A stretch of 64,000 nucleotides of DNA, taken from positions 124,001 through 188,000 of the forward strand of contig JAFDYU010000008.1 in the NCBI GenBank assembly GCA_018267285.1. The letters run 5' to 3'. This document shows, one piece after another, positions 38,119 to 47,100 of this stretch. Origin of the DNA: Bacteroidota bacterium. GTDB taxonomy: Bacteria; Bacteroidota; Bacteroidia; Cytophagales; Cyclobacteriaceae. Below the pieces are notes generated by a model, which did no database searches, was not told the origin of the DNA, and saw nothing but the letters and a program-made list of their open reading frames with translations. The stretch's first letter is position 1. Every line of letters starts with the position of its first letter. The translations under genes and the position numbers were made by a program.

Positions 38119-38814
38119 TTATCGATTAATAAGATTTAATATATGACAAGATGCTAATCCCGCAGTTTCCGTGCGTAATCTATTTTGCCCTAGGCTCACT
38201 TTTTCAAAACCATTTTGAAGGGCAAGCTCCAATTCCTCTTTTGCAAAATCGCCTTCCGGCCCGATGAGGACCAAATACCTTTTTTCAGGTTTGGCAACGG
38301 AATGAAGATGCTTTGGATTTGAAGAATCTACATAAGCAATCATTTTTTGGTTGGCAGAAAAACTCATCACTTCTTTAAAGGGAGTCATTTTACGGATTTT
38401 CGGCAACCACGCTTGCTGCGATTGTTTCATCGCACTGATGGCCACTTTTTCAATTCGTTCGTGGTTGATTACTTTGCGCTCGGAATTTTTGCAAAGCATG
38501 AAACTGATTTGATCCACTCCGATTTCCGTTGCCTTCTCCACAAACCACTCGATGCGGTCGGCATTTTTTGTTGGGGCGATAGCAATGTGAATATGAAACT
38601 TTTTTGGCTTAGCCAATTTATTTTCAGTGATTTCAAATTCGCATTTTTTCGGATCGGGTTTTGTGATCCGGGCAACATAAAATGTTCCGAGGCCATCGGT
38701 AAGATGAAGTTGTTGTCCTTCACTCATGCGCAGCACACGGATGGCATGATGCGATTCTTCACGATCGAGATGGTGAATTCCCTGTGAGATGCCGGGCTGG
38801 AAGAATAGGTTCAC
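38119..38814 (-). CDS. rsmE: 16S rRNA (uracil1498-N3)-methyltransferase
   Basis: A 231-residue SPOUT-class methyltransferase that modifies U1498 of 16S rRNA. The N-terminal PUA-like domain (HHAIRVLRMSEGQQLHLTDG) is followed by the SPOUT knot: IAIAPTKNADRIEWFVEKAT, LIGPEGDFAKEELELA and VSLGQNRLRTETAG near the end. These are the family motifs for SAM binding. The GTG start at 38814 yields a usual N-terminus, MNLFFQPGI. It ends 2 bases after the right end of the palindromic repeat, so the repeat lies directly 3' of the gene and could act on its transcript end. Confidence 0.95.
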   Translation of the reverse strand: MNLFFQPGISQGIHHLDREESHHAIRVLRMSEGQQLHLTDGLGTFYVARITKPDPKKCEFEITENKLAKPKKFHIHIAIAPTKNADRIEWFVEKATEIGVDQISFMLCKNSERKVINHERIEKVAISAMKQSQQAWLPKIRKMTPFKEVMSFSANQKMIAYVDSSNPKHLHSVAKPEKRYLVLIGPEGDFAKEELELALQNGFEKVSLGQNRLRTETAGLASCHILNLINR

Positions 38815-38900
38815 AAGTTTAATTCGCTGATTCGGTAATGTGCTGATTGTAATTATGAAACCAGCATCAATCGAATTATTTTTGAATCATAAAATCTTTT

Positions 38901-39164
38901 TCAGGCGAGTTCTTTTTTCAAACGCTCCACTAAATCTACATACGCTTGCATGGCTTGTTCTTTATTCATCCCTTTTTTTTCTTCCCACGCGTTGAATTTG
39001 GCAATGGCTTTAAAATCAAATCCGCCCGGCCGCTCGCCACTCACATCGCCATCGGTGGCTTGTTTAAACAAAGCATAAAGCTGAAGAAGATCTTCGTTTG
39101 ATGGACGTGCTGGCAATTCCTTTGAATGCGCAACGGCTGCATTGAAATTTTCTTGGAGTGACAT
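38901..39164 (-). CDS. acyl-CoA-binding protein
   Basis: An 87-residue four-helix ACBP. The ATG at 39164 lies right after the upstream toxin stop and gives a standard length; an in-frame start 69 bases earlier would run into the toxin gene. Family residues are visible: LQENFNAAVAHSKELP, NEDLLQLYALFKQATDGDV and FDFKAIAKFNAWEEKKGM, then AYVDLVERLK. It binds long-chain acyl-CoA in the cytoplasm and buffers the pool. The overlap-like packing with a toxin-antitoxin pair is odd for a lipid-metabolism gene and suggests cotranscription. Confidence 0.9.
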   Translation of the reverse strand: MSLQENFNAAVAHSKELPARPSNEDLLQLYALFKQATDGDVSGERPGGFDFKAIAKFNAWEEKKGMNKEQAMQAYVDLVERLKKELA

Positions 39165-39165
39165 T

Positions 39166-39456
39166 TTATCTGGGTTTTCTTCTGGCATCTCGAATATTGA
39201 TGATTTCAATTTGATTTTTACTGATCTTGACACGATAGGTAATTATTGTCAATTTATTCAATGGACCACGGTGGACATTCTTATATTTTGAAGTCTTCTG
39301 AAGTAGGTAAGGATAATCACTTAATAAGGTTAGAAACTCCTGAGTCTCGCGGACGTAATTGCCAACTTCATGGTCAGTCCAATGTGTTTTCAAATAAGTA
39401 ACTACTTCCTCATAACCAATAATGGCTCTTTCTGTCCAGACTATTTCGAATGCCAT
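39166..39456 (-). CDS. RelE/ParE-family toxin
   Basis: A 96-residue protein with the RelE/ParE fold: MAFEIVWTERAIIGYEEVVTY at the start (family pattern: strand, then helix), then YPYLLQKTSKYKNVHRGPLNKLTIITYRV and a closing IEIINIRDARRKP. These match ParE-type toxins, which attack gyrase, or RelE-type mRNA interferases; the sequence does not decide between them. Its start overlaps the upstream antitoxin by 16 bases, the usual arrangement. The acyl-CoA-binding protein gene follows directly. Confidence 0.85.
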   Translation of the reverse strand: MAFEIVWTERAIIGYEEVVTYLKTHWTDHEVGNYVRETQEFLTLLSDYPYLLQKTSKYKNVHRGPLNKLTIITYRVKISKNQIEIINIRDARRKPR

Positions 39457-39671
39457 CTTTTGTACTTGTCCATCACTTGCCGATGAGGAACAACTTGCCC
39501 ATGGTCAGCTTGCTTAAGACCTTTTTTGATTTCAGTTTTCTCTTCGTCACTGATTTCATCCCACCAGTCGGTTTGCTTTTCCTTAAACGCGATCAGTTTT
39601 TTAATAACCGATGGCTTGTTGAGGGAAGCTAACCATTCGATCAACTGAATTTTTTCTGATTGGATGTCCAT
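39441..39671 (-). CDS. antitoxin candidate paired with the RelE/ParE toxin
   Basis: A 76-residue protein from ATG 39671: MDIQSEKIQLIEWLASLNKPSVI, shortened here to the visible pattern of a helix-strand start, then KKLIAFKEK, DWWDEISDEEKTEIKKGLKQADHG and a basic tail HRQVMDKYKRW. The helical middle and Gly-Gln-Val-Val-Pro-His-like segment resemble antitoxins found next to ParE toxins in Bacteroidota. A longer frame upstream overlaps gltA and is rejected. It overlaps the toxin start by 16 bases and starts 3 bases after gltA ends, so it may share the gltA transcript. Confidence 0.75.
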   Translation of the reverse strand: MDIQSEKIQLIEWLASLNKPSVIKKLIAFKEKQTDWWDEISDEEKTEIKKGLKQADHGQVVPHRQVMDKYKRWHSK

Positions 39672-39673
39672 AG

Positions 39674-40960
39674 TTATCTCTTCTTGATCGGCACGTAAGG
39701 TCTTAAATTCTGGCCGGTATAAATTTGCCGTGGCCTGCCGATGGGTTCTTTGTTTTCGCGAAGTTCTTTCCATTGTGCAATCCACCCCGGCAAGCGGCCC
39801 ATGGCAAACATCACGGTAAACATATCCACCGGAATGCCGAGTGCGCGGTAAATAATACCCGAATAAAAGTCAACGTTGGGATAAAGTTTTCTTTCGATGA
39901 AGTACGAATCGCGCAACGCCACTTCTTCCAGTTTCATAGCGATATCCAAAACCGGATCGTTCACGCCCAATTTTTTCAACACATCATCGGCTGCTTTCTT
40001 GATGATCTTCGCACGCGGGTCAAAATTTTTGTACACGCGGTGGCCAAAACCCATCAGGCGGAAGCCGCTGTTTTTGTCCTTTGCTTTAGCAATCCATTTG
40101 TCGGTATCGCCACCGTCTTTTTTGATTTGTTCCAACATTAAAATCACTTCTTGGTTGGCACCTCCGTGCAGCGGCCCCCACAGCGCATTGATACCGGCTG
40201 AGATAGAGGAATAGATACTTGCTTTAGACGAACCCACAATCCTCACAGTAGATGTTGAACAATTTTGTTCGTGGTCGGCATGAAGAATCAATAATTTGTC
40301 GAGGGCATCAGCCACTACTGGGTCGGGTTGGTATTGTTCGGCCGGAAGTGCGTAGAGCATCTTCATAAAACGCGAACAATAATCCAAAGAATTGTCGGGG
40401 TAGTTCACCGGATGGCCCACCGCATTTTTGTAAGCCCAGGCTGCAAACGTGGGCATTTTGGCGAGCGAGCGAACAATGCTTAAATACGTTGCTTCCGAAG
40501 ACCGGTTGGGGTCGAGCGACTCCGGATAAAATGCCGTTTGCGCACAGAACATGGAGGCGAGCACGCCCATGGGGTGAGCCGATGAGGGAAACCCATCTAA
40601 TATTTTGCGGGTGTCTTCGTGCACCATGGTGTGCAACTTGATGTCGTCTGTAAATTTTTTGTATTGTTCATCGGTAGGGAGTTCGCCAAAAACCAACAGA
40701 TAAGCTACTTCCAAAAAATTTGAATTTGCCGCTAACTCTTCAATGGCGTATCCGCGGTAGCGAAGGATTCCTTTGTCGCCATCTAAAAAGGTAATAGCGC
40801 TTTTGGTGGCGCCTGTGTTTTTATAGCCAAGATCGAGTGTGACAACCCCAGACTCATCGCGTAAGTTACCGATGTCAATGGCTACCTCATGTTCTGTTCC
40901 TTCGATGATCGGAAGTTTGTACGTTTTTCCATCAATGATTAGTTCTGCTGTCTTCGCCAT
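39674..40960 (-). CDS. gltA: citrate synthase
   Basis: A 428-residue type II (hexameric) citrate synthase, the first TCA-cycle step. The active-site histidines are in LHADHEQNCSTSTVR (near residue 230) and GFGHRVYKNFDPRA (near residue 305), and the Asp in the segment VDFYSGIIYRALGI near residue 362. The N-terminal beta domain typical of Gram-negative enzymes (AELIIDGKTYKLPIIEGTE) is present. It may be subject to NADH control like other type II forms. The ATG is at 40960. The toxin-antitoxin genes follow after 2 bases. Confidence 0.97.
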   Translation of the reverse strand: MAKTAELIIDGKTYKLPIIEGTEHEVAIDIGNLRDESGVVTLDLGYKNTGATKSAITFLDGDKGILRYRGYAIEELAANSNFLEVAYLLVFGELPTDEQYKKFTDDIKLHTMVHEDTRKILDGFPSSAHPMGVLASMFCAQTAFYPESLDPNRSSEATYLSIVRSLAKMPTFAAWAYKNAVGHPVNYPDNSLDYCSRFMKMLYALPAEQYQPDPVVADALDKLLILHADHEQNCSTSTVRIVGSSKASIYSSISAGINALWGPLHGGANQEVILMLEQIKKDGGDTDKWIAKAKDKNSGFRLMGFGHRVYKNFDPRAKIIKKAADDVLKKLGVNDPVLDIAMKLEEVALRDSYFIERKLYPNVDFYSGIIYRALGIPVDMFTVMFAMGRLPGWIAQWKELRENKEPIGRPRQIYTGQNLRPYVPIKKR

Positions 40961-41031
40961 AAAAAATTATTTTAAACTTTGGTTTTAAAGATAAAACGTT
41001 GAGGTATCAGAAAAAAGGGCTGATTCAATTT

Positions 41032-41847
41032 TTAATTGTTTCCTAATATTAAGGGCATACCGTCTTTTCCGCTACCCACTACCACAACTTTTGTGTTGGG
41101 CGACTTAGATAATTCTAAGGTTGCCTCTATGCCTCTCATTTTCAGTAATTTGTCGGATAAGCTGTTATTAATGATGTTATTGGCTCTCGCTTCACCTTCG
41201 GCCTGGATGCGCTTGCGTTCGGCTTCACTTTTTTCTTTGTCTAACCGGAACTGATACGCCAGTGCTTCCTGCTCTTGCTGCAATTTATTTTCGATGGCCA
41301 CTTTAATTTGCTCGGGGAGCGCAATGGAGCGGATCAACACAGCCGTGGCGCTTACGTTGTTTAGATTTAATATTTTTTCCGTTTCGGATTTGATTGCGTT
41401 TTCTACTTCGGCCCGTTTGGTGGAATAAATTTCTTCGGCTGTGAAGCGCCCCATAACCTGGCGCACCGTGGAGCGCATTTCCGGAATCACCAGCTTGTTT
41501 TCATAATCGGATGTAAACTGCTCATGGATATATCCGATTTTATCGTGCATCGGAAAATACCGAACCGTAACATCGACATGGATCGACAACCCGTTTTTAT
41601 CAAGTACGTCCATGTTTTCATCGGAAGTAGTTTCGTTCACCTTGTACACGTAAACGCTGTTCCAGGGGGCTTTCATGTGTGTGCCCGGGGTAATTACATT
41701 GGCTTTGTCAAGGCCTTTGCCAAAAGGGTAGAAGATAATGGCGCGCTCGGTGGCTTCGATGGTGTACCACAGGCTGGACGAAAGCGACAGCACCACGATG
41801 ATGGCGACTACGCTGAGGATAATTATGGGTACTCTGCGATTGTTCAT
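41032..41847 (-). CDS. prohibitin/SPFH-domain membrane protein
   Basis: A 271-residue protein. The ATG at 41847 is preferred because it places a single N-terminal membrane helix, VPIIILSVVAIIVVLSLSS, at about residues 5-23. The SPFH (prohibitin) domain follows: TERAIIFYPFGKGL, then GTHMKAPWNSVYVY, VDVTVRYFPMHD and RQVMGRFTAEEIYSTKRAEVE. A coiled-coil region, EAERKRIQAEGEARANN, comes next. Such proteins form large rings at the inner membrane and regulate membrane proteases such as FtsH. The role of this one is not known. Downstream is gltA, on the same strand with a 71-base gap. Confidence 0.9.
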   Translation of the reverse strand: MNNRRVPIIILSVVAIIVVLSLSSSLWYTIEATERAIIFYPFGKGLDKANVITPGTHMKAPWNSVYVYKVNETTSDENMDVLDKNGLSIHVDVTVRYFPMHDKIGYIHEQFTSDYENKLVIPEMRSTVRQVMGRFTAEEIYSTKRAEVENAIKSETEKILNLNNVSATAVLIRSIALPEQIKVAIENKLQQEQEALAYQFRLDKEKSEAERKRIQAEGEARANNIINNSLSDKLLKMRGIEATLELSKSPNTKVVVVGSGKDGMPLILGNN

Positions 41848-41920
41848 GGGTTTGTGTTTTGTATTTGAAAAAGAGTTTGAAGTTATGATTTTTGAAGACA
41901 AGTTGAATTCGATGGCATAA

Positions 41921-41953
41921 AAAACAAAAAGCGATGCCTAAGACATCGCTTTT
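41921..41953 (-). terminator. terminator after the H1-like gene
   Basis: Minus-strand stem AAAAGCGATG (41953-41944) pairs with CATCGCTTTT (41936-41927) around a 7-base loop, followed by TTGTTTT. It lies 22 bases after the stop of the Lys/Ala-rich gene. Confidence 0.8.
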
Positions 41954-41974
41954 CAAGTCATGTTTCCAAAGCCT

Positions 41975-42292
41975 TTACATTCCTGAGCCCGAGCCCGAAT
42001 TGGAGTCCGAACCCGAATTCCAAGAGGGGGTTTCCGCAGTTGGTGTTGGGGTGGGAGTAGGCGCTGGCATAGGGGCTGGTGCTGGCATTGTCATTTTAGG
42101 TGCTGCGGGTTTTTTGGCCGCAGGCTTCTTAGCTGCCGGTTTCTTTTTTGCCGGTTTCTTGGCAGTTTTCTTAACGGCTTTCTTGGCTTTTTTGGCGGCC
42201 TTTTTTACCACCTTCTTTTTGGCGGCTTTTTTTACTGCTTTTTTAGCTTTTGCTTTTCCTTTCTTCGCTGCTTTTTTAGCTTTCTTTGCCAT
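41975..42292 (-). CDS. Lys/Ala-rich histone H1-like protein
   Basis: A 105-residue protein of two parts. The first 70 residues are almost only Lys and Ala with repeated KKA and KKPAAKKPA units, like the C-terminal tail of histone H1 and of bacterial H1-like and HU-tail proteins. The last 35 residues are Pro/Ala/Thr-rich and then Ser/Gly/Asp-rich (SGSDSNSGSGSGM). It is expected to bind DNA non-specifically and could help compact the nucleoid. Low sequence complexity makes homology uncertain. It is divergent from recA and ended by the terminator at 41921-41953. Confidence 0.75.
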   Translation of the reverse strand: MAKKAKKAAKKGKAKAKKAVKKAAKKKVVKKAAKKAKKAVKKTAKKPAKKKPAAKKPAAKKPAAPKMTMPAPAPMPAPTPTPTPTAETPSWNSGSDSNSGSGSGM

Positions 42293-42562
42293 AGCACTAT
42301 GGGGTTTAAATTTTTGGAGTAGAGTTGTTAAGCGGATGTTTTAATTAAATCCTCTGAAATTTAGTTAAGAGTTTGCTTTGAATAACGCCTGATGCAAAAA
42401 AAATTTTGAAAGGTAGCTGAACTGAAAGAAGCAGTTTGTGCAACACCGGGCAATGACTTAAAACGGATTGCTTTGGCTGCCCCACAAAAATAATTTTTAG
42501 CACTACTTTGTTTTTAGTAAAATACTAAATATTTTAGCATTTCAATTTTAAACAACAACACG

Positions 42563-43588
42563 ATGACTGCAGATGCAAAAGAAAAAATGAAGGCGCTTCA
42601 ACTTACCATTGATAAACTGGAAAAAACCTACGGTAAAGGCACCGTAATGAAGTTGAGCGATGAAAAAATAGTGGATGTGCCGGCCATCTCAACGGGGTCT
42701 CTCGGCCTTGATATTGCACTGGGCATCGGAGGAATTCCCCGGGGCCGGGTCACCGAAATTTATGGGCCCGAGTCTTCGGGAAAAACAACGCTTACCATGC
42801 ATTGCATTGCCGAAGCCCAGCGTAAGGGAGGTCTGGCTGCTTTTATAGATGCCGAGCATGCTTTCGATAAATCGTATGCCGAAAAGCTTGGAATTGATAC
42901 CGAAAACCTGCTCATCTCTCAGCCCGACAATGGTGAACAGGCGCTTGAAATTGCCGAACATTTAATACGTTCGGGTGCTATCGACATTATAGTGATCGAC
43001 TCGGTGGCCGCCCTTGTGCCCAAAGGCGAACTGGAAGGCGAGATGGGTGAGAGCAAAATGGGCTTACAGGCTCGGTTGATGTCGCAGGCGTTGAGAAAAT
43101 TGACGGGTACCATCAGCAAGACAGGCTGTGCGTGCATATTTATCAACCAGCTTCGTGAAAAAATAGGCGTGATGTTTGGCAACCCCGAAACTACTACAGG
43201 CGGAAATGCTCTAAAATTTTATGCTTCCGTGCGCTTGGATATTCGCAGGATCGGGCAAATCAAAGAAGATGCCGATAACATTACGGGCAACCGGGTAAAA
43301 GTGAAAGTGGTAAAAAATAAAGTGGCACCTCCGTTTAAAGTGGTGGAGTTTGATATTATGTATGGCCGCGGCATTTCCAAATCGGGCGAGATTGTTGACA
43401 TTGGCGTTGAACTTAATGTAGTTCAAAAATCAGGCTCATGGTTTTCGTACAACGGAAACAAACTGGGCCAGGGCCGGGATGCGGTAAAACAACTGATTGA
43501 AGATAACCCCGAGTTGATGGAAGAACTCGAAAAGAAAATCAAAGAGAAATTTAATACCGGTGAAGAAGCCAAAAAAGCAGACGAATAA
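42563..43588 (+). CDS. recA: recombinase RecA
   Basis: A 341-residue DNA-dependent ATPase for homologous recombination and SOS signalling. Walker A is GPESSGKTT near residue 68, Walker B is [15 protein letters not shown] near residue 140, and the RecA signature is [14 protein letters not shown] near residue 213. The DNA-binding loop L2 includes [18 protein letters not shown]-terminal acidic tail EEAKKADE ends it. The ATG is at 42563. No LexA-box is recognisable in the leader; the region holds only an AT-rich stretch. vanZ follows 77 bases later. Confidence 0.98.
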   Translation: MTADAKEKMKALQLTIDKLEKTYGKGTVMKLSDEKIVDVPAISTGSLGLDIALGIGGIPRGRVTEIYGPESSGKTTLTMHCIAEAQRKGGLAAFIDAEHAFDKSYAEKLGIDTENLLISQPDNGEQALEIAEHLIRSGAIDIIVIDSVAALVPKGELEGEMGESKMGLQARLMSQALRKLTGTISKTGCACIFINQLREKIGVMFGNPETTTGGNALKFYASVRLDIRRIGQIKEDADNITGNRVKVKVVKNKVAPPFKVVEFDIMYGRGISKSGEIVDIGVELNVVQKSGSWFSYNGNKLGQGRDAVKQLIEDNPELMEELEKKIKEKFNTGEEAKKADE

Positions 43589-43664
43589 TTCTTTGAAAGA
43601 TTTTTGAGCAAAACCGATTAGCTTTGAAGAGTTAATCCAAATCCTGTAATGATTTGCAGTTTAT

Positions 43665-44051
43665 ATGAAAGAAAATAGTCGCTCGTTGAAATTTAAACGA
43701 GCGATTACGATCGGTTATTTCGTGTTAATCTTGGTTGGATCGTCTGTGCCGGGAAACGAAATCCCTGAAATTTTTAACCTTACTCCCGACAAACTCCTTC
43801 ACTGCCTTGAATACTCGGGGTTAGGTTTGTTGCTTTCGTTTTGGTTGTCGGATGAATTTCATCTAAGGCCATCCAAACAAACAGCTCTTGGTGTTTTGGT
43901 GTTGGGTGCTTTAGCCGGAATGACCGATGAACTTTTTCAAAACCTCATACCCAACCGCACCCCCGATTTTTACGATTGGTGCCTTGATTTTGTCGGCATA
44001 AATCTCGGACTCATAATTTTTCCGCTTTGGAAAAAGAAGAGTCGCCCTTGA
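43665..44051 (+). CDS. VanZ-family membrane protein
   Basis: A 128-residue protein with four predicted membrane helices. Family residues are visible: the first helix ends LVLILVGSSVPG-like (shown as FVLILVGSSVPGNEIPE), then DKLLHCLEYSGLGLLLSF, and later DELFQNLIPNRTPDFYDWCLDFVG. These match VanZ-like proteins, which reduce teicoplanin binding in enterococci; in other bacteria their role is unknown. It sits in the inner membrane. It lies between recA and the CHAT gene, all on the plus strand, but gaps of 63-77 bases make a shared operon uncertain. Confidence 0.82.
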   Translation: MKENSRSLKFKRAITIGYFVLILVGSSVPGNEIPEIFNLTPDKLLHCLEYSGLGLLLSFWLSDEFHLRPSKQTALGVLVLGALAGMTDELFQNLIPNRTPDFYDWCLDFVGINLGLIIFPLWKKKSRP

Positions 44052-44114
44052 ATAGGAGTTTGAGTTACTAATTCACCAGAAAAAATCATTAATTTTAGTA
44101 GCTGAATTTTATTT

Positions 44115-47100
44115 ATGAAAATAAAAAACCTATTCATTATTATTTGGGTCGGTATCTGCACGGGCAATCTATTTGCCCAGGCCAAATACGACAAAGCAAT
44201 TAAAGCCACGGAAGTTTCGTACGAGGCGGGCGATTACAAAAAAGCCATTTCACGTCTCGAAAAATTCAAGAAGAAAGCGTTTAAAAAACTTGGCACTCAA
44301 AATAAGTACACGGCCACGTACTACTATTTAATGGCAAAAAATTGTTTGGCCTCCGGAAGAATCACAGATTTTGAAGGTAACGCACAAACGGCCATTACAT
44401 CCAATGTCTCTATTAACAATGAGCAAAGTCAAAAACATGGAGAGCTGTTGTCGGACATTGGTGAACTGTATGTGCTCAACGGATCGTACCGGGTTGCTCG
44501 CGAATATTTAGAACAATCAAAAAAAATTCTGGATGCCGGCAATTTCATGACCGAAGATAATAAAGCGAAGTGGGGCATACGATATGCCGAAGCCTTGACC
44601 GGCCAGGGTTATTTCAACGAAGCCATAGCTTTGCTAAACGATCAGGAAAAATATTATGCAGCCCGAGCCGTAAAACAAGAAGCTTACGTTGACGACAAAG
44701 GAAATCTACGCACCCGCAAACTCTCGGATGAAGAACTAAAACTTAGATATCAAGAGTATGCGCGCTGGATGAACGACATCGGAAACACGTACCTCAACCA
44801 GGGAAATTTAATCAGCGCAGACTCTGCATTGGTTCGCGCATCGAAATGGATTAAAAAATACTTGGGCCGTTACGATGTAACTTTTGTGTACAATCAATAC
44901 CTCACCACAAAATATATTATTGAAAACGGATTAGACGTTGACCGCGATTTTCCATCGGGCACAGGGTATGACGAAGCGCTAAACAATTTGTTGGCCAACC
45001 ACAAAAACTCTCATTATCTGGCCATCCCGATTTACGAAGAGTACTTGAAACGTCTCCTGGCTCAGGGCGGAGGCGCGCGTTACTCAAATCTTAAGTCGGA
45101 GTTTGAAAGAATGATTCACGCAAATTACGATGGCAGTTCGTATGCCGCTCGGCTAAGAGCAGTTGGTTTTAACTCTCAACTCGATAGAGACAGAACCAAA
45201 AATTTAGAGAACGAAGCGAACAATCTGCTGGCCAATACTCCGGAATTGCCGCGCAATAATATTACCACCATACAAATATTGCAATTCTTGTATGATCTGG
45301 CACTCTATAAAAGATCGTATGCCAATGCCGAGAGCTACCTCAATGCCATAGTAGAGATACAAACAAACTTATGTGGAACAGATGCCCCCAGTACAGAACT
45401 CGCCCGAATTAAACTGGCTAATTTCTATGTGGACTATACCAACAAAATTGCCGATGCTGGAAGCATTTATCAGGTTAGCTTTAACAACACCATTGAAAAA
45501 GAACTCAACCTCCGTCACAACGATCAGCTGAATATCCTTAACCATCTGGCCAATTACTATGAATTGACCGATCAATACAGCAAAGCATCGGCTGCCTTAG
45601 CGAAAGCCCAAAATGCAGCTCGCGTTAAGTACGACAACACGGATATTTCGTACGCGGCCGAGTTAACCAATATCGCTAAGCTTCAGATAAAGCTGGGTCA
45701 ATATGAAGAAGCCGGAAAAAGCCTCGATGCCTCACTCAACATTTTAGAAGAAAAACGGAAAGAAGAAGACGCCAAAAGTTTTTTAGTGGATGCCATTGAA
45801 ACCCAAGCAGTGCTGTACGGCATCCGGGGATTATTTGATGAAGCCGAAGATAATCTCGATCGGGCTGCGAAAATAATTTCAAGAGCTAATCGAATTCTTA
45901 TTCTCGATGAGAGCAGCTATGCCCGTGAAATGGCAAGCCTTTATATCCAGCTTGGGAGGTATTCGGATACCGAGGAGTTGTTGGATAAATTGATTGCCGA
46001 TTATGAAAAAATTTTTGGAGCAACTTCTGTTCGGCTGATCGACCCGCTGGTTAACCGGGGCCGCTTGTCGCTGACAAAAGGTGACTATACCGATGCCGGT
46101 AAAATTGCCACACGTGCCAAACAAATAGCCCTTAAAGTGTACAGCGAAAAATCTACGAAGGCCGCACCGGTGCTTACCTTGATTGGCGACATCGATAAAA
46201 TTGTAGGCGACTACGATGCCGCAGAAGATAACTTCAAAAGAGCATTGGAAGCGCAAGAGCGGCAATTCGGACACAACCATATCGAAGTGGCTAAATCACT
46301 ATCGAGGTTGGCGTTGGTAAAATTTTACAAGGGCGATTCTCCCGTTGAGATCGAGAAAATGCTACTCGATGCACAGAACATCATGGCCACCCGTCTAGGT
46401 AAAACCAATCCGCAGTATGCAGAGATACTTAAAAGTGTGGCGGTGCTATACATTTCTCAAAAAAAATACAGCAACGCGTTTAGCTCGCTCACGCAGGCAG
46501 AGGCCATTTGGAGAGATAAAACCGGATCGAAAAATAATATCAATGCAGCATCGATCTATGCGCTGACCGGGGATGTTTACTATCAGATGAAAAACTACGG
46601 CAAAGCCGAAGAGTTTTACAACAATGCAAAAGGCATTTATGAAAAAAAATTCAGCCGCCAACATCCGGAGTATGTAAAAATATTATCGAAGCTCGCTAAA
46701 GTATACTACTTAGAGAAAGAGTATAAACGTTCTAAAAAGAATATAGAGGAGGCGCTCAATAATTATGAAACGTTTATCAAACAATATTTTCCGGCTTTGA
46801 GCGAACGCGAGAAAGCAAAGTATTGGAACACCATGAAAAGCGATTTTGAGTTTTACAATACGCTTGCTTTTGGGCAACTCGAAGATTTCCGCGATTTGGC
46901 CGGCAAGGTTTACAATTATCAGTTGCTCACCAAAGCCTTGCTCTTAAGTTCATCGATAAAGATTCGTGAGCGAATTCAAAACAGCAAAGACGAAAGCCTA
47001 AAAACTGCTTACGAAGAGTGGGTGAAGAAAAAAGAATTTTTGACCAATGCCTTGTCGATGAGCAGCGAGCAGTTGATTCAAAATGGAATAGACCCGGCTG

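Noticed and set aside
41934-42344. Plus-strand frame of 136 codons rich in Ala, Phe and Leu
   Set aside because: It is the reverse of the Lys/Ala-rich gene; AAR/AAG codons read backwards give Phe/Leu runs. The terminator and the H1-like pattern support the other strand.
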